Assembly: GCA_036250225.1 (NCBI GenBank) | Contig: JAPZLL010000001.1 | Coordinates: forward strand, 930,001-994,000 | DNA: 64,000 bases | From: Cercophora sp. LCS_1 | Taxonomy: Eukaryota > Ascomycota > Sordariomycetes > Sordariales > Lasiosphaeriaceae | Direction of reading: 5' to 3' | Notes under the pieces: model-generated | Seen by the model: only the letters and a program-made list of their open reading frames with translations | Database searches by the model: none | Told to the model about the DNA's origin: nothing | In this document: piece by piece, positions 19,459 to 29,771 of the stretch | How the letters are laid out: each line of letters starts with the position of its first letter | Position numbering within the stretch: position 1 is the stretch's first letter | Position numbers and translations under genes: made by a program

Positions 19459-20943
19459 CTAATTCGTTGTCTGCGCGAAACCGTCAATATCGATTAGTTT
19501 GCGCATCTCATCCCAGTCTGCCTCAAAAAGCGACTGAGGCTCTCTAGCCAACTGCCAAAAGTCGTTATCTGGTTGCGCTTGATCGGCAAACCCAGGCGCT
19601 GAGGCCTCAAACCATGGTCCATCGTCCTGTTTCAAAGACGGGTCAATGGCGTCAAGCCCTTCAGCGATGACCCGGGAGTGGTTTTGCAGGATATGCCTGC
19701 CCAAGTCGGCGGAGCGAACAAACCTTGCCTGGCATCCTTGCTCGGGACAAGGCATATTGTTCAGCGGCGCCACCCCCAGCTCATAGTCCAACTCCCTGGC
19801 CCTGTCCTCTCGGGAGGGGATGGTATACATCCTTGGTGGTCGATGTTTGCCGAGATGCACGAATCGAACGTGCTCTTCCAGCTTGACCTTGCTCATAAAC
19901 TCCTTCTTGCATCCCTCTTCCTGCCAGTTCCAGTTCTCAAGATCTTCAACCTCGTAGGTGTCTACCTCGCCGCACACCCAACGCACTCCCTCGTGGGCCG
20001 TCCGAATATGTGTGTTGAGATTAGACTTCCTTGTGAACGACTTGCCACACCCCTCATACGTGCATACGATTGTCTTGCGCTCCTGCAACGATGTCCCAGA
20101 GTGATACAGGTCGATATGTCGCTCCAGCTCGCCCTGACTAGTGCACTTGGTGTCGCAAAAGGCGCAGTTGACATGTTCCTTGCGCATATGAGCCTGCAGC
20201 AGCTGCATCGTCGTGAATCCTACTCGCCCAGGCTCATCGGTGCTGCATTCATCGCACCAGAACTTGAGTTCCCCATGCTCTTTCTCCACGTGCCGTCTCA
20301 ATGCACCGGCACTGTCAAAACCGGCCTCACACCCATCGTTCCCGCACTCAAATGCATGCGCACCGAGATGGTCCGTCCGAACGTGCCGTTGTAGAGTCTG
20401 ATGCTTCCTGAAGCTCTTGTTGCATGGCTCGTATCCGCGGCACCGGAAACGCTCTGCGCCTTCGTGGACGAGAGCATGACGACGGAGACGGGTCGAGGTG
20501 ACAAAGGACTTTCCACAATCTGGCTCCTCGCACATGTATTTTTTTTCATGGGTATGGGAGCCCTTTATGTGCTGTGTTAGGTGCTTCTCTTCGCGGTAGT
20601 CCTTGTCACAATCGTCGTACGGACAGCAAAACGGACGGTCATTGGTGTGGGAGCGGAGGTGGGCTGTTAGACGAGCGGGTCGGTTGAATGTCTTGGAGCA
20701 GCCGGGCACCGTGCATGGGATTGTCTTGAGATCGGAGGGGTATTTTCGGGAGACGTGGGTTGAGGCGGTGATGGAGGTTGCGGCGTCAGTTTGGGTTGGG
20801 CGGGCGGCCGAGGTGCTCTCGCTGCCGGCGGCCGACAGGACAGACCCTGTTTCGGCCGAGAGATCCTCTCCTTCCGGCCAATCTGTCGCTTGTTTCTTGG
20901 AGGCGAGAGCCGCAAGGCCCTCGTCCTCGGCTTGTCTCTTCAT
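19459..20943 (-). CDS. Transcription factor IIIA-like C2H2 zinc-finger protein
   Basis: Nuclear factor that binds the internal control region of 5S rRNA genes and recruits TFIIIC for RNA polymerase III. One exon, 494 residues. An N-terminal Ser/Ala-rich head of about 75 residues precedes an array of nine C2H2-type fingers, starting with CTVPGCSKTFNRPARLTAHL and continuing with CPYDDCDKDYREEKHLTQH, CEEPDCGKSFVTSTRLRRH and later CTYEGCGKSFTRKSNLNTH. Spacing varies in the middle fingers (CDECSTDEPGRVGF, CAFCDTKCTSQGEL), as in TFIIIA proteins, and short TFIIIA-like linkers join the fingers. One more finger near residue 405 (CPEQGCQARFVRSADLGRH) lies apart from the array, as in yeast TFIIIA. Other long C2H2 factors are possible, but number, spacing and the divergent RPB6 neighbour support the call. 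Confidence 0.82.
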   Translation of the reverse strand: MKRQAEDEGLAALASKKQATDWPEGEDLSAETGSVLSAAGSESTSAARPTQTDAATSITASTHVSRKYPSDLKTIPCTVPGCSKTFNRPARLTAHLRSHTNDRPFCCPYDDCDKDYREEKHLTQHIKGSHTHEKKYMCEEPDCGKSFVTSTRLRRHALVHEGAERFRCRGYEPCNKSFRKHQTLQRHVRTDHLGAHAFECGNDGCEAGFDSAGALRRHVEKEHGELKFWCDECSTDEPGRVGFTTMQLLQAHMRKEHVNCAFCDTKCTSQGELERHIDLYHSGTSLQERKTIVCTYEGCGKSFTRKSNLNTHIRTAHEGVRWVCGEVDTYEVEDLENWNWQEEGCKKEFMSKVKLEEHVRFVHLGKHRPPRMYTIPSREDRARELDYELGVAPLNNMPCPEQGCQARFVRSADLGRHILQNHSRVIAEGLDAIDPSLKQDDGPWFEASAPGFADQAQPDNDFWQLAREPQSLFEADWDEMRKLIDIDGFAQTTN

Positions 20944-21300
20944 TTTTTGGGGGGTGCGTTGGGCATGACGATGGCAGAGTCGAAGCGGACGGCAGAATTA
21001 TCAATTCCCGAACTTTTTTGTGGGTGCTCTCTCCGGCAGGCAATTGGCGGTCAGCGGGAGTCGCCGTTGATTGGCCTCAGCTCGGTTATGCCAAGACTGT
21101 TAGCCTTGCAGCTTAGCCCCACTTAAATTTTCTGTCCCTCATCCTCAGCCGCCCGCAAACGAGAACGCCGCCACCAACCACGAACAAAGCATCAACTTCA
21201 GGCGCGTCTTCGAGCATCAGGGGCTCTCGGCTGCGCGTCAATTCCCGCATACTGTACTCAATATCGCGATCTTTGGAAGCAGAGTTTTATTAGCGTGACC
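20944..21300. promoter_or_regulatory. Shared divergent promoter region, TFIIIA-like gene / RPB6
   Basis: 357 bp separate the start codons of two divergent transcription-machinery genes. The right part has a pyrimidine-rich strip and a TTAAATTTT stretch near 21124. No clear TATA box is seen. The arrangement would allow co-regulation. Confidence 0.5.
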
Positions 21301-21927
21301 ATGTCTGACGACGGCTACGATGGCGCTGACCCTTAGTGAGTCCTTCTGGCACTTTCCATCCTCGATTGACTGCTAACGTCTCCTCTAGTGATGAGCCCGC
21401 CTTCGAGGACGATCCGGATGAGTACTACGAGCCCGAGCCCGAGCCGGCAGATGATGCGGAAGCTGCCGGTAGAGGGGAGGAAGCCGAGGAGAATGGCGAG
21501 GACCATCGCCAGGTCGTTGCGTCTGGGGATCCCAATGCGGCCGCTAACATGGGCAAGGGCAATGAAAAGTCCCACAAAGACAAGAAGATCCCCAATGACC
21601 AACGTACCACCACGCCATTCATGACCAAGTACGAGAAGGCTCGCATTCTGGGCACGCGCGCGCTGCAGATCAGGTAGGTCGGCGATGCAGCGATTATAGG
21701 GCCAATTACTGATAGTGGACAGCATGAACGCGCCAGTTTTGGTTGACCTCGAGGGAGAGACGGATCCTCTTCAGATCGCTATCAAGGAGCTGAGAGAAAA
21801 GAAGATCCCCTTGATTGTTCGCCGATACATGCCGGATGGATAGTAAGTCTGTCCAGTGTGGGGAGATGGATGAGACTGACATTGTCACAGCTACGAGGAC
21901 TGGACTTGCGAGGAGCTTCTTCAGTAG
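21301..21927 (+). CDS. rpb6: DNA-directed RNA polymerases I, II and III subunit RPABC2 (Rpb6)
   Basis: Small subunit shared by all three nuclear RNA polymerases; it clamps the largest subunit in the assembled core. Four exons, 21301-21335, 21389-21673, 21723-21842 and 21891-21927, encode 158 residues, close to yeast Rpb6 (155). All introns are 47-53 bp with GT/AG borders. The first exon is 35 nt (MSDDGYDGADPY). An acidic N-terminal tail (FEDDPDEYYEPEPEPADDAE) is followed by the conserved core TTPFMTKYEKARILGTRALQ, then PVLVDLEGETDPLQIAIKEL and IPLIVRRYMPDG, ending YYEDWTCEELLQ as in other Rpb6 proteins. Splices at the AG-C and TA-C junctions restore Ser and Tyr codons, confirming the model. 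Confidence 0.97.
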
Positions 21928-23256
21928 AGGGCTTTCAACAGGGATGGGAATGGTAGGCCACGGCAAAAGACTGCATTAGCGAGGGCGTTCTGGGTTTGGA
22001 TTTCTGGCTTCTGGGCTACTTCTCGGGTGGAGGCTTGATATTTGGGATGAACCGCTGTGTCTCCTCTAATCTTGACTCTTGGGCGGTGTTGTTAGTAACA
22101 TCATCCCCTAGACCCTTTGCGCCGAGTCGAGTCAAATAGACAATGCCAAGGAGAACATATAGGGAGTCGCCAAGAGTATGAATTGACCAAGCACTCTCGA
22201 GAAGCACCACAATCTTATGATGTATACTGTCAACAATGGCGGCTGCAATATCAGTATATTTCTTACTTTCGAGAGCACGAATGCGAGACTCACCTCGGAT
22301 GTCGGTAACTTGGCTCCCACCATGGATCAGGGTTCTAGAGTCCTGTCAAAACCGCGCTCGATCACCAAGCTCTCAAAGATTACACTGTGAATCCCTCTAG
22401 ACTATACGTTCAATATACTATCATATCCCGGGGGAAAAAACATTCGTCACAGAACAGCAAGGCACAGATCAAAAAAACCGGAGAGCTCCCTCCTTCAACC
22501 ACTCCACACCGCTCTAAAAAGTCCCTCCCCCTCCAAAAACCCAACCAGGCGCATGTTTGGCTTTGCTATAGGCCTAGGAAAAATGTTATTTACCTCCTCG
22601 GGCGGCAAAGGCCCAGGCACCTCTTTTATAATCGGATGAAAGCTATCTAGCCTCCCACGCGTCACGCGCACCGTGCTTGTGCCACAGTAGTATCCCTATA
22701 GAGCACTTCTTTTACCCTGTCCATCAGCTCGGTAGGTGGTCGGTGGTGGTGCAGCGCTATGAGGGCCATCCTTATACCTTCCAGTTGCCCCACGTTCGAT
22801 CCTCGGCTGGGGAGTTCGCGAGACTCGCTGCTGCTGCCTTTTTTTTTCCCTACTTTGTTGTATTTTTTTTTTTTTTTCAGATTTGCAGCCGACGGATATC
22901 CCAGGCTACAAGTAAACTTTCACTTCGTCATCAACCTCAAGAAACAACGCCCATGTTTTTGTTGGTACCACAGCCCTCTTACAACCCCCTGCACACAGCA
23001 CCGAGTATGGGATGCTTTGGCGGCGTTTGGCTCATCCAGGCATCGGGGGTATGCCTAGGGGACGAGGTGGCTATCGATACTACACTCCAAGCCAAGGACT
23101 GTTATGTGCACTGGCTTCCTCTGGGATGGGGCTTCCATGATGTGGTTTCCATAGGCGTCCTTCTAAACTACACGTTCACCATGTTAGATACCCATATCCA
23201 AACAAACCCCATTACAGAATAACAAAAACCCTCCCTCTATCAGTCACCCATCCTTC
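21928..23256. other. Gene-free region between RPB6 and the hydrolase gene
   Basis: 1.3 kb between two convergent genes. It is A/T-richer than flanking genes in places, with pyrimidine runs near 22840-22880. Open frames (for example 22677-23222) have no recognisable similarity and no coding look. It should contain both 3' ends. I see nothing else. Confidence 0.45.
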
Positions 23257-24423
23257 CTACAACCCCCGACCCTCCAAAAACCCAAACATAACCTCAAACC
23301 CACCCGTCGCATTCCTAGCCAATGTCAACGCATGTCCCGTCCCAGGCTGCAAATAAACCTCGGCCCCTCCGGGAAACAACGCCCCAGTCTCCTCCTCCAA
23401 AACCGTCCCCCTGCAGTCCCCACCACAAAGCACATAATCAAACTCCCCCGCCATCAACAACGCCGGTCCCTTGAACTTTGTGAGAGGCAAAACCCGAACC
23501 TGTTCCTCAGAAGCATACTCCCCCACGGCTTCGGGCTGGAGAATCTCCTCCGTATATCTAACCGCCGCGTCCTCATCGAAACCGCCTTTCCGAAAGAAAA
23601 GTTTCTGGAGATTGCCACCACCCGTGAGAACAAAATACCCCGACCCGTAGCCTTGAAACCGTGGCGGATGGGCGAATTCATGATCGAAATGAGAAACGTC
23701 AATAGTCCCGACTCTCGTCCCGATGATAAACCCCGTGAGAACCGCGCCGTCCGACATCTCGCCGTGGTGATACAAAAAGTTGAAGGTCAAAAAAGAACCG
23801 TATGAGTGTCCGACGTGGACTATCTTGGTGGGTTTATATCCCTTTATCGCATCACCCGTTGCTGAAATAACCTTGGATACTGTGAGCAGCTCACCGGACC
23901 GAGCGAGCTTCGTCAGCCCGGCGAGGATTTCCGTGTGGACAGGGACTTGGACCACATCATACGCATCTGGTTTTTCGGAAGCGCCAGAGCCAAGACGATC
24001 GTAGGATAGGACCGCATAGCCATGGTCCAGTGCCGCAGAGGTGTATGATGAGAAGGGGACGTCAAAGTAGCGCGTGTCGAAGCCGCGGCCGGGGGTGAGG
24101 ATTTGGAGGGTGGATAGTCTGGGGGACGGCAAGGACGGGAGACAGAGCTGGGCGTGGATGGAGAAGGTTTGGTTGACGGGGACGGGACCGGTGATGCGGG
24201 ATGTGGCGTTGGGGGTTGACCAGGTTGTTGTGTTGAGGGTCCAGTGAACTGCGTCGGTGGTGCTGTCGATACGGGGTTGGGTGTAGTGGTGGTTTGTGGC
24301 GGTGACGGGGATGGGGACTTGGAGGGTGATGCAGTTGCGCTGGGGAGGGGGTAGGTTGGTTGGGGTGGATGTTGTGAGAGAGAGGAAAGAGAGGAGGGCT
24401 AGGGAGATGGGGAGGAGAGACAT
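23257..24423 (-). CDS. Secreted alpha/beta hydrolase
   Basis: Predicted extracellular serine hydrolase (lipase/esterase class); the substrate cannot be told. I chose the ATG at 24423, because it opens with a signal peptide (MSLLPISLALLSFLSLTTST, cleavage near residue 20); an ATG at 24468 would add 15 polar residues in front of it. Length is 388 residues in one exon. The fold markers are in order: TPGRGFDTRYFD oxyanion region, YAVLSYDRLGSGAS, the nucleophile elbow GHSYGS (Ser about 207), acidic residue in AGEFDYV (Asp about 329) and His in PGTGHAL (about 364). Cys pair CGGDC lies near the Asp. Several NxT/S sites fit glycosylation. Similar proteins are common and variable in soil and plant-associated fungi. 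Confidence 0.85.
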   Translation of the reverse strand: MSLLPISLALLSFLSLTTSTPTNLPPPQRNCITLQVPIPVTATNHHYTQPRIDSTTDAVHWTLNTTTWSTPNATSRITGPVPVNQTFSIHAQLCLPSLPSPRLSTLQILTPGRGFDTRYFDVPFSSYTSAALDHGYAVLSYDRLGSGASEKPDAYDVVQVPVHTEILAGLTKLARSGELLTVSKVISATGDAIKGYKPTKIVHVGHSYGSFLTFNFLYHHGEMSDGAVLTGFIIGTRVGTIDVSHFDHEFAHPPRFQGYGSGYFVLTGGGNLQKLFFRKGGFDEDAAVRYTEEILQPEAVGEYASEEQVRVLPLTKFKGPALLMAGEFDYVLCGGDCRGTVLEEETGALFPGGAEVYLQPGTGHALTLARNATGGFEVMFGFLEGRGL

Positions 24424-24941
24424 GTTGTGTTCCTGTTGATCTGGCTTGGACATGAGTGATTTGGACATTGGAAAGAGTCTTCATTTTATAGCGGTTGAGG
24501 TTGCGGGTTGTTTGTTTTGTCTTGATATGGGAGCGCGGGAGGAGCGTATCGCGTATTCGCTCTGAATTGCAGAGAGCACAGCAATATACGCTCCTGATCA
24601 TACCAGCTGACTCAGTTGAACATAGAGCGTATAGCTTGCGTATTGTCAGCCATGAGTTCCGTACCGTGTATTGTTGAAGGGCATGTGGGACCCACGACCA
24701 AAGAAACACTTTCATACGCTAGGATCCTGGTGACGGCAGTGCACTGTCATCATCGAGGGCCTCTTCAATTGTTTCATTATTTGACTCATTATCGATTATT
24801 ATACTAGAAATTAGGTCATGTTGTGCAAGTACATGGCAGGGAGCGTGAGAATTTGACCGTCAAATGTGTATCCAACACCCCTTTTCACCAACCCTTCCGT
24901 CCAATGACTCCCGTGTACGTATCTTCCCAGAAACACCGCCA
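24424..24941. other. Short region between the hydrolase and WSC genes
   Basis: About 0.5 kb, A/T-richer than the genes beside it. It holds the promoter of the hydrolase gene and the 3' end of the WSC gene, both on the minus strand. Nothing else is recognisable. Confidence 0.4.
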
Positions 24942-26850
24942 CTACCAAGGGCCAGTGGCAAACTTGCTGCACTTGCCGGAGCCAGTCGAGCCCCGGTTGA
25001 CAGACAAGCAGTCGTTGTACTGCGCCTTGCACTTCTCGGTCGCCTGGGACGACTGGTCGTTCCAGCCCCAGCCAAAGGTACGCTTCTCGACAAAGTAGTT
25101 GCTGGCCTCATCGCTGCGCTTCCTGCCCTTGCCACCACGCTTGCAAGTCTCGACGTAGACGTCGATGCAGTCCTCGTACTGCTCCTTGCACGCATCGGCG
25201 CAGGCGTTGGGGACCGAGTTGCGCGAGTACTTCTTGCACTTGCGGCTGTCGGGCTCCGAGTACATCTTGAAGGGATAGCTCGAGTGTTGGTCGAGGAGGT
25301 CGTTGCAGGTGACGACGGGAAGCTCAATGCCGCCAACCGGGCTGTTGGGGCCGTAGCCGTGGATCCAGTTCGAGGGCTGCTTGCAGATGTTGGTCACAGT
25401 CGGGATGGGGCACTGCGTCACAGTGGTGGTAGCAGGCTTAGTGGTCGTGGCGGGCTTGGTGGTTGTGGGCGCGGCGGCCGGAGGGCAAGTGGTAGTGATG
25501 ACAGTGGTGATGGAAGGACGAACAGAGCTCTTGGGAGGCCAGGCCTTGCAGAAGTTGGGCTTGGACCAGCCGCTCCAGGTCGACGAGCAGTACCTCTCCA
25601 GGCTGTAGCACCAGTCAGAGAAGCCAAAGCAGTCAAGCGAGCCGGGCCACCCAGCGTGCTTGAAGCAGGAGGCCACCTGGAGCTTGCAGCTGGAGTAGCC
25701 GCTGTTGCAGCTGCTGCGGTCCTTGAAGTCAGGGAGAGGATCCGAGCACCAGTTGCCGCACTTGTACTCGCAGGGATTGGGTACGGTCGTGGTTGTCACG
25801 CAAACCGAACTGCTGGTGGTCGTTGTCGTAGCCGGGGGAGCGGTTGTCGCAGGCGCGGTGGTGACGGGAGGCTCCGAGACAGGAGCGGACGAAGCCGGAG
25901 CAGACGAGACAGGGGCAGACGAGGCCGGGGCAGACGAAGCCGGGGCCGAAGAGGCAGGGGCAGAAGAGACAGGCGGGGCGGAAGAAGCAGGAGCAGAGGA
26001 AGCAGCCACCGAGGATGTAGGCGCGACAGAGCTGGGAAGAGCCGAGCTGGGCTTAGGGGGCTCATAGCCACAGGGCTCAAGAGACTGAAGCTCGTCGGCG
26101 ACATAGAGGCTCAAACGACCGGGGCCACCGCATGTCTCACTGCTGTCACCGCTGCAGGCCATGTTGCACTGCTCAGCGGGTGCGGGAGAAGTGTTGTTGG
26201 CGATGACGACGCCGCACCAACACTCGCCTAACCGGTGTTATTAGTCTCGAGTTCAGGAACAGGGGACAAGAAACAGAGCACATACTCGCATACTCAGTGC
26301 CGGCAAACGGGAAGCCTCCGTCACGGCACTTCTGCAGGCACTTCTCGGTCGTCAAGGGGCCCTCAATGTCCTGGCGGTAGGTGAGAGCGCGGCCAAGGTG
26401 AGAATCATCGGTGTAGCAGCCAAGGTGAGCGTAGTCCTCAACCTCAGCCCCCTCGAGGGGCAGGAAAGTCGGGTCGGTATAGATGGACAGAATGTTGTCG
26501 CCACCGCAGGTCTGGCTCTTGTCTCCGGTGCAGGGGTAGTTACACTGGGACTCCTCAAGCTCTGGCCCGTTGACCGTCTGGCCGCAGTAGCAGACGCCAT
26601 AGTAGGCGAGACCAGCATACCGGAACCCGTTGCCCTTGCAAGCCGACGCGCAAGTCTCGACCGTCATGTTTTGCTGGTCCAGCGGAGTGCGCCAGGCGAG
26701 GGCTGACGGGTTTCCGAGGTCCCGGAAGCAGCCGGAGTAGACGAAGGGCTGGAAGGCATCGAGGCAGGGAGGGAGCTCATGCTCGGTAGCGTGGACTCCA
26801 GCAACAGCAACAACTGCGAGCGCAGCGGCCACCGTCCTGAACGAAGGCAT
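24942..26850 (-). CDS. Secreted WSC-domain protein with Cys-rich C-terminus
   Basis: Predicted extracellular carbohydrate-binding protein, probably cell-wall associated. Two exons, 26850-26286 and 26227-24942 (59-bp intron, GTATGT/TAG, GACTAATAAC branch), encode 616 residues. A signal peptide (MPSFRTVAAALAVVAVAGVH) precedes two WSC domains: about 36-130 (YSGCFRDLGNPSALAW to QTCGGDNILSIY) and 143-232 (LGCYTDDSHLGRALTYRQ to ETCGGPGRLSLYVADE). A Ser/Ala/Pro linker with near-identical SSAPASSAPVSSAP repeats follows (about 245-310), then Thr-rich stretches and a Cys-rich C-terminal region. Near residue 560 the sequence KGRKRSDEASNYFVEKR carries two dibasic sites that a Kex2-type protease could cut. 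There is no C-terminal membrane helix, unlike the stress-sensor Wsc proteins, so a sensor role is unlikely. Confidence 0.87.
25858..26020. repeat. Coding minisatellite in the WSC protein linker
   Basis: Imperfect tandem copies of a 15-nt unit (GACGAAGCCGGGGCA type on the plus strand) encode the SSAPA/SSAPV repeats of the WSC protein. Such runs vary in copy number and set the length of the linker. Confidence 0.8.
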
Positions 26851-29771
26851 GGTGGAGGAGACAGATGAGAGGATGCCGTCTGGTGACCGTCAAACGAGGG
26901 CAGAGAACGAATGGACAGACAAGAAGCCCTTGCCGTTGGTGGTGAGGATGGGAAGCCTACGACGAGGGGCCGAGAGCCTCTCTTTATGGAGGCATGGTGG
27001 TGGGATCCCGCTGCCGTGAGTGTGGGGAGCAGGGGACCACGCGCCAGCCCATCGCCTCAGTGTCATGGGCTAAGGGCTGAGCAGGACGTGTGAACGTCAA
27101 AGCTTGGTTCGATTTGGACTCCACGAGGCCTAGCTTCTGCAAGCGCCCGGGATACGAAGACACGAAGCCACGAAGAAGCTCAAGCCGCCAAACTGAGGGA
27201 ATCCGTTGTTGTCCAACCTGCTCTCTTCCCCACAGTCACGTCGCCCTTCACCTCTTGTCGCATAAGGCCGTCAGCTTAGCGCACCGAGCGCGAGGGGGAA
27301 ATTGTTGACGCCTAGACGGATGGGGCCACAAATCGGGACCATGGATCCCAGATAAACTGAGATCTTGGGATGCTCGAGCCTCGGCTTTGACCGTCGACCA
27401 ATCTCCTGTCCGAGAGAACAAACATACTCCACCAAAGAGCTGAAAGAACAAAAACAAAAATTGGTAAACAAAAATTGGTAAACAAAAATTGGCAAGTCAC
27501 TGCGTTGGCGAGCTCCAAGGCCCAGGGTCGTCTTGGTGGATGGATGCCCCACTGGGTGGACTCCTCTCTCTCGAGTGCCTTCTCCCAGCTCGCACACATC
27601 GCCCTTTCCACCCTCACGCCTTCTCCTGCAGCATCGTAGCCTCTGAGGCGCATAAGAGCGTAGCATTGGGAAAGAGAGATGGAACGAAGACCACACAAGC
27701 TCCTTCGTGGGAAATGAAGACTTCAGAGCACCACGCTGGTCATTCCGTCCTCATCAGGCCTCAGTCGGCTCCAAGGGCGTGTAACCTCTCGATATTTGCC
27801 CTGGTATCCATCTAGAGCCTCTTTTTTCTCGGCTCAGGTCACGCCAACCCCTGATAATCCAGGGCAACGCCGTCTCCCGAATGTTTCACAAGGCTTCCGG
27901 GTTCTTTCCGTACCACGCCGGGCTCTGCCCGGCGTATTCAGCTCACTTCAGCTCCCAAGAGACGGCAGCAGCCTAACCCTTCCCAACTCCCAACGCCCAC
28001 GCAGCCATATAGCGTGAGGTAGACCATTGGGATCTCCAGGCTTGGCTTTGCTGGACATCTCGCTGGAGTGTCTTAGCGTGGGGCGCATGCCTTGGTGGCA
28101 CCTTTGAAGTTCACTTCCGGGCCTCCCCCGCTCTTGTAGCCTAGTCTGATGTTGACTGCAAAATGGAAACGAGAGGGAAAAAAAGAGTCGGGTGTTGGTT
28201 TTGACGCTGGCTCGGCTGTCCCGGCAGGGCTCCATCCACTTTCCAATGGGTTCTAGCGGTTGCCGAGTTCGCATAAAAATCTAGACCACACTATCGAGAC
28301 TAGGTCCTGGGCTAGGGGCGACAGCATGGAACGCTTGTGTGGTGGAGATGGGAACGACGTTCTGTGCAACACTCACTCGTGACTGACAGATGTTGTGCAA
28401 CGGAAGGAAGCCGTGTCGACGCGTGGTCACTCCTTTTCCGGGGCCATCCTAAGCTTCGATGCTGGCCGTCATCTCAGCCGCAATGGCATTGGCACCCACT
28501 GGAAGCAGCAGGCAGTTACACCTGCCTTGTATTACCTTCAGTTGCCGACTCCTAAGCATTTCGCTGATGGTGTTGTTCTTCGTTTTCAGAGCGTTGTCGT
28601 TGGAACAACACCCTGGTCGACCATCCCCAGATCGCTGAACGCCACAGGCGCATCGGATCGGAACATTCAGACGGAACCGCTGGGATCGTTTCTTTTTCCG
28701 GCGCTCCAGCGGCGGGTGGCTTGGGAGGCGTCATTAAGCTCGCAGCCACAGCATCATCCGCGAAGATCCTAACAGGGGCCCAAGTTGATAACCCATCTTG
28801 AGCCAAGGGGCGCATCGGCGCAGGAGCTGAACCTTTCAATACACCAGTTCATTTCTCTCTCCTCGGCCTCGGATGCACGTTCATTGTCCCGCAAAACCTC
28901 AGCGTGAAAGCACGAGCCCCACAACCTAACAACCCACAGCGTAGCATCGCGCCAACCGCAATCAACACACCTTCCAAGGCCACCCAGCCTTTGGTTCATT
29001 CACGATCAAGGCCGAGTTCAAAACCGCCAACCTGAAATCAACAGGACCCGTGCATCCGATCCGAGGCTCTCTATCCACCTCGACGCCCTTCACAGGAGAA
29101 TTTCCCTTTTTGCTAAGACATTCTACCACCAATGCCGTCGACCTCGGCTTCCCGGGCGTTCAGAAAGCCGGCGACGGCGTCCCAACGCCGAGGTGCTAAA
29201 ACTCACGCTGCCCAAATTAAACGAGGCAAACATGTTTCAACCCGTTAGCTTGGGTCATATCAAAACCTCATGTTTTTTACAGTCCACCTGAAACACCGAT
29301 GTGTGCTATTTTGGCATTGACACTTGACGGTTTCTCGGCAAGAGCTTCACATTGATAAGCGGCTGTAGCTTGACAACCGGTGATACATGTCAACGAGTAT
29401 TAGGTACAATGCTCGTGTTGGCCCCCGCCGTTGGGTCAGCGACTCGACCCCAGCCAGATCTGATCTGCTGTCGATCTGGGAACTGGCCGGCAAGATCGAC
29501 CGATATTGACACAACTCCTGCCGTGCTTACACACAATTAGCACCACAATACAGCTCAACGTCGCACGACTTGTCGTCGTCAAATCATATAGTCATTCTAT
29601 ATACCTTCGTAACAACTAACAAAAGGACATGCGTTCGAAGACTTATTTTCCATTCTCAACTGAATGACCCCTGATTACGTGATGCTATTCTACATATGCG
29701 CCTCGTAGAGGGGAAAAGCAAAAACCAAACTCCGCTGTGCAACGAGTGTAGAAACAATCAACCGCACTACT
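26851..29771. other. Gene-free region between the WSC and eIF3a genes
   Basis: 2.9 kb holding the WSC promoter (right of 26850) and the 3' end of eIF3a. Open frames are up to about 140 codons, overlap on both strands and look random in composition. A 14-bp tandem repeat at 27452-27493 is the only structured element I see. A small spliced or non-coding gene cannot be excluded. Confidence 0.45.
27452..27493. repeat. Three tandem copies of a 14-bp unit
   Basis: The unit AAACAAAAATTGGT occurs three times head to tail, the last copy ending in C instead of T. It lies about 600 bp upstream of the WSC gene start. Function unknown; it may be a chance minisatellite or repeated factor site. Confidence 0.9.

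Noticed and set aside
24864..26231. 455-codon plus-strand open frame
   Set aside because: Antisense to the WSC gene; Gly/Ala/Arg-rich shadow of its Cys and Ser/Pro repeats, with no family resemblance.
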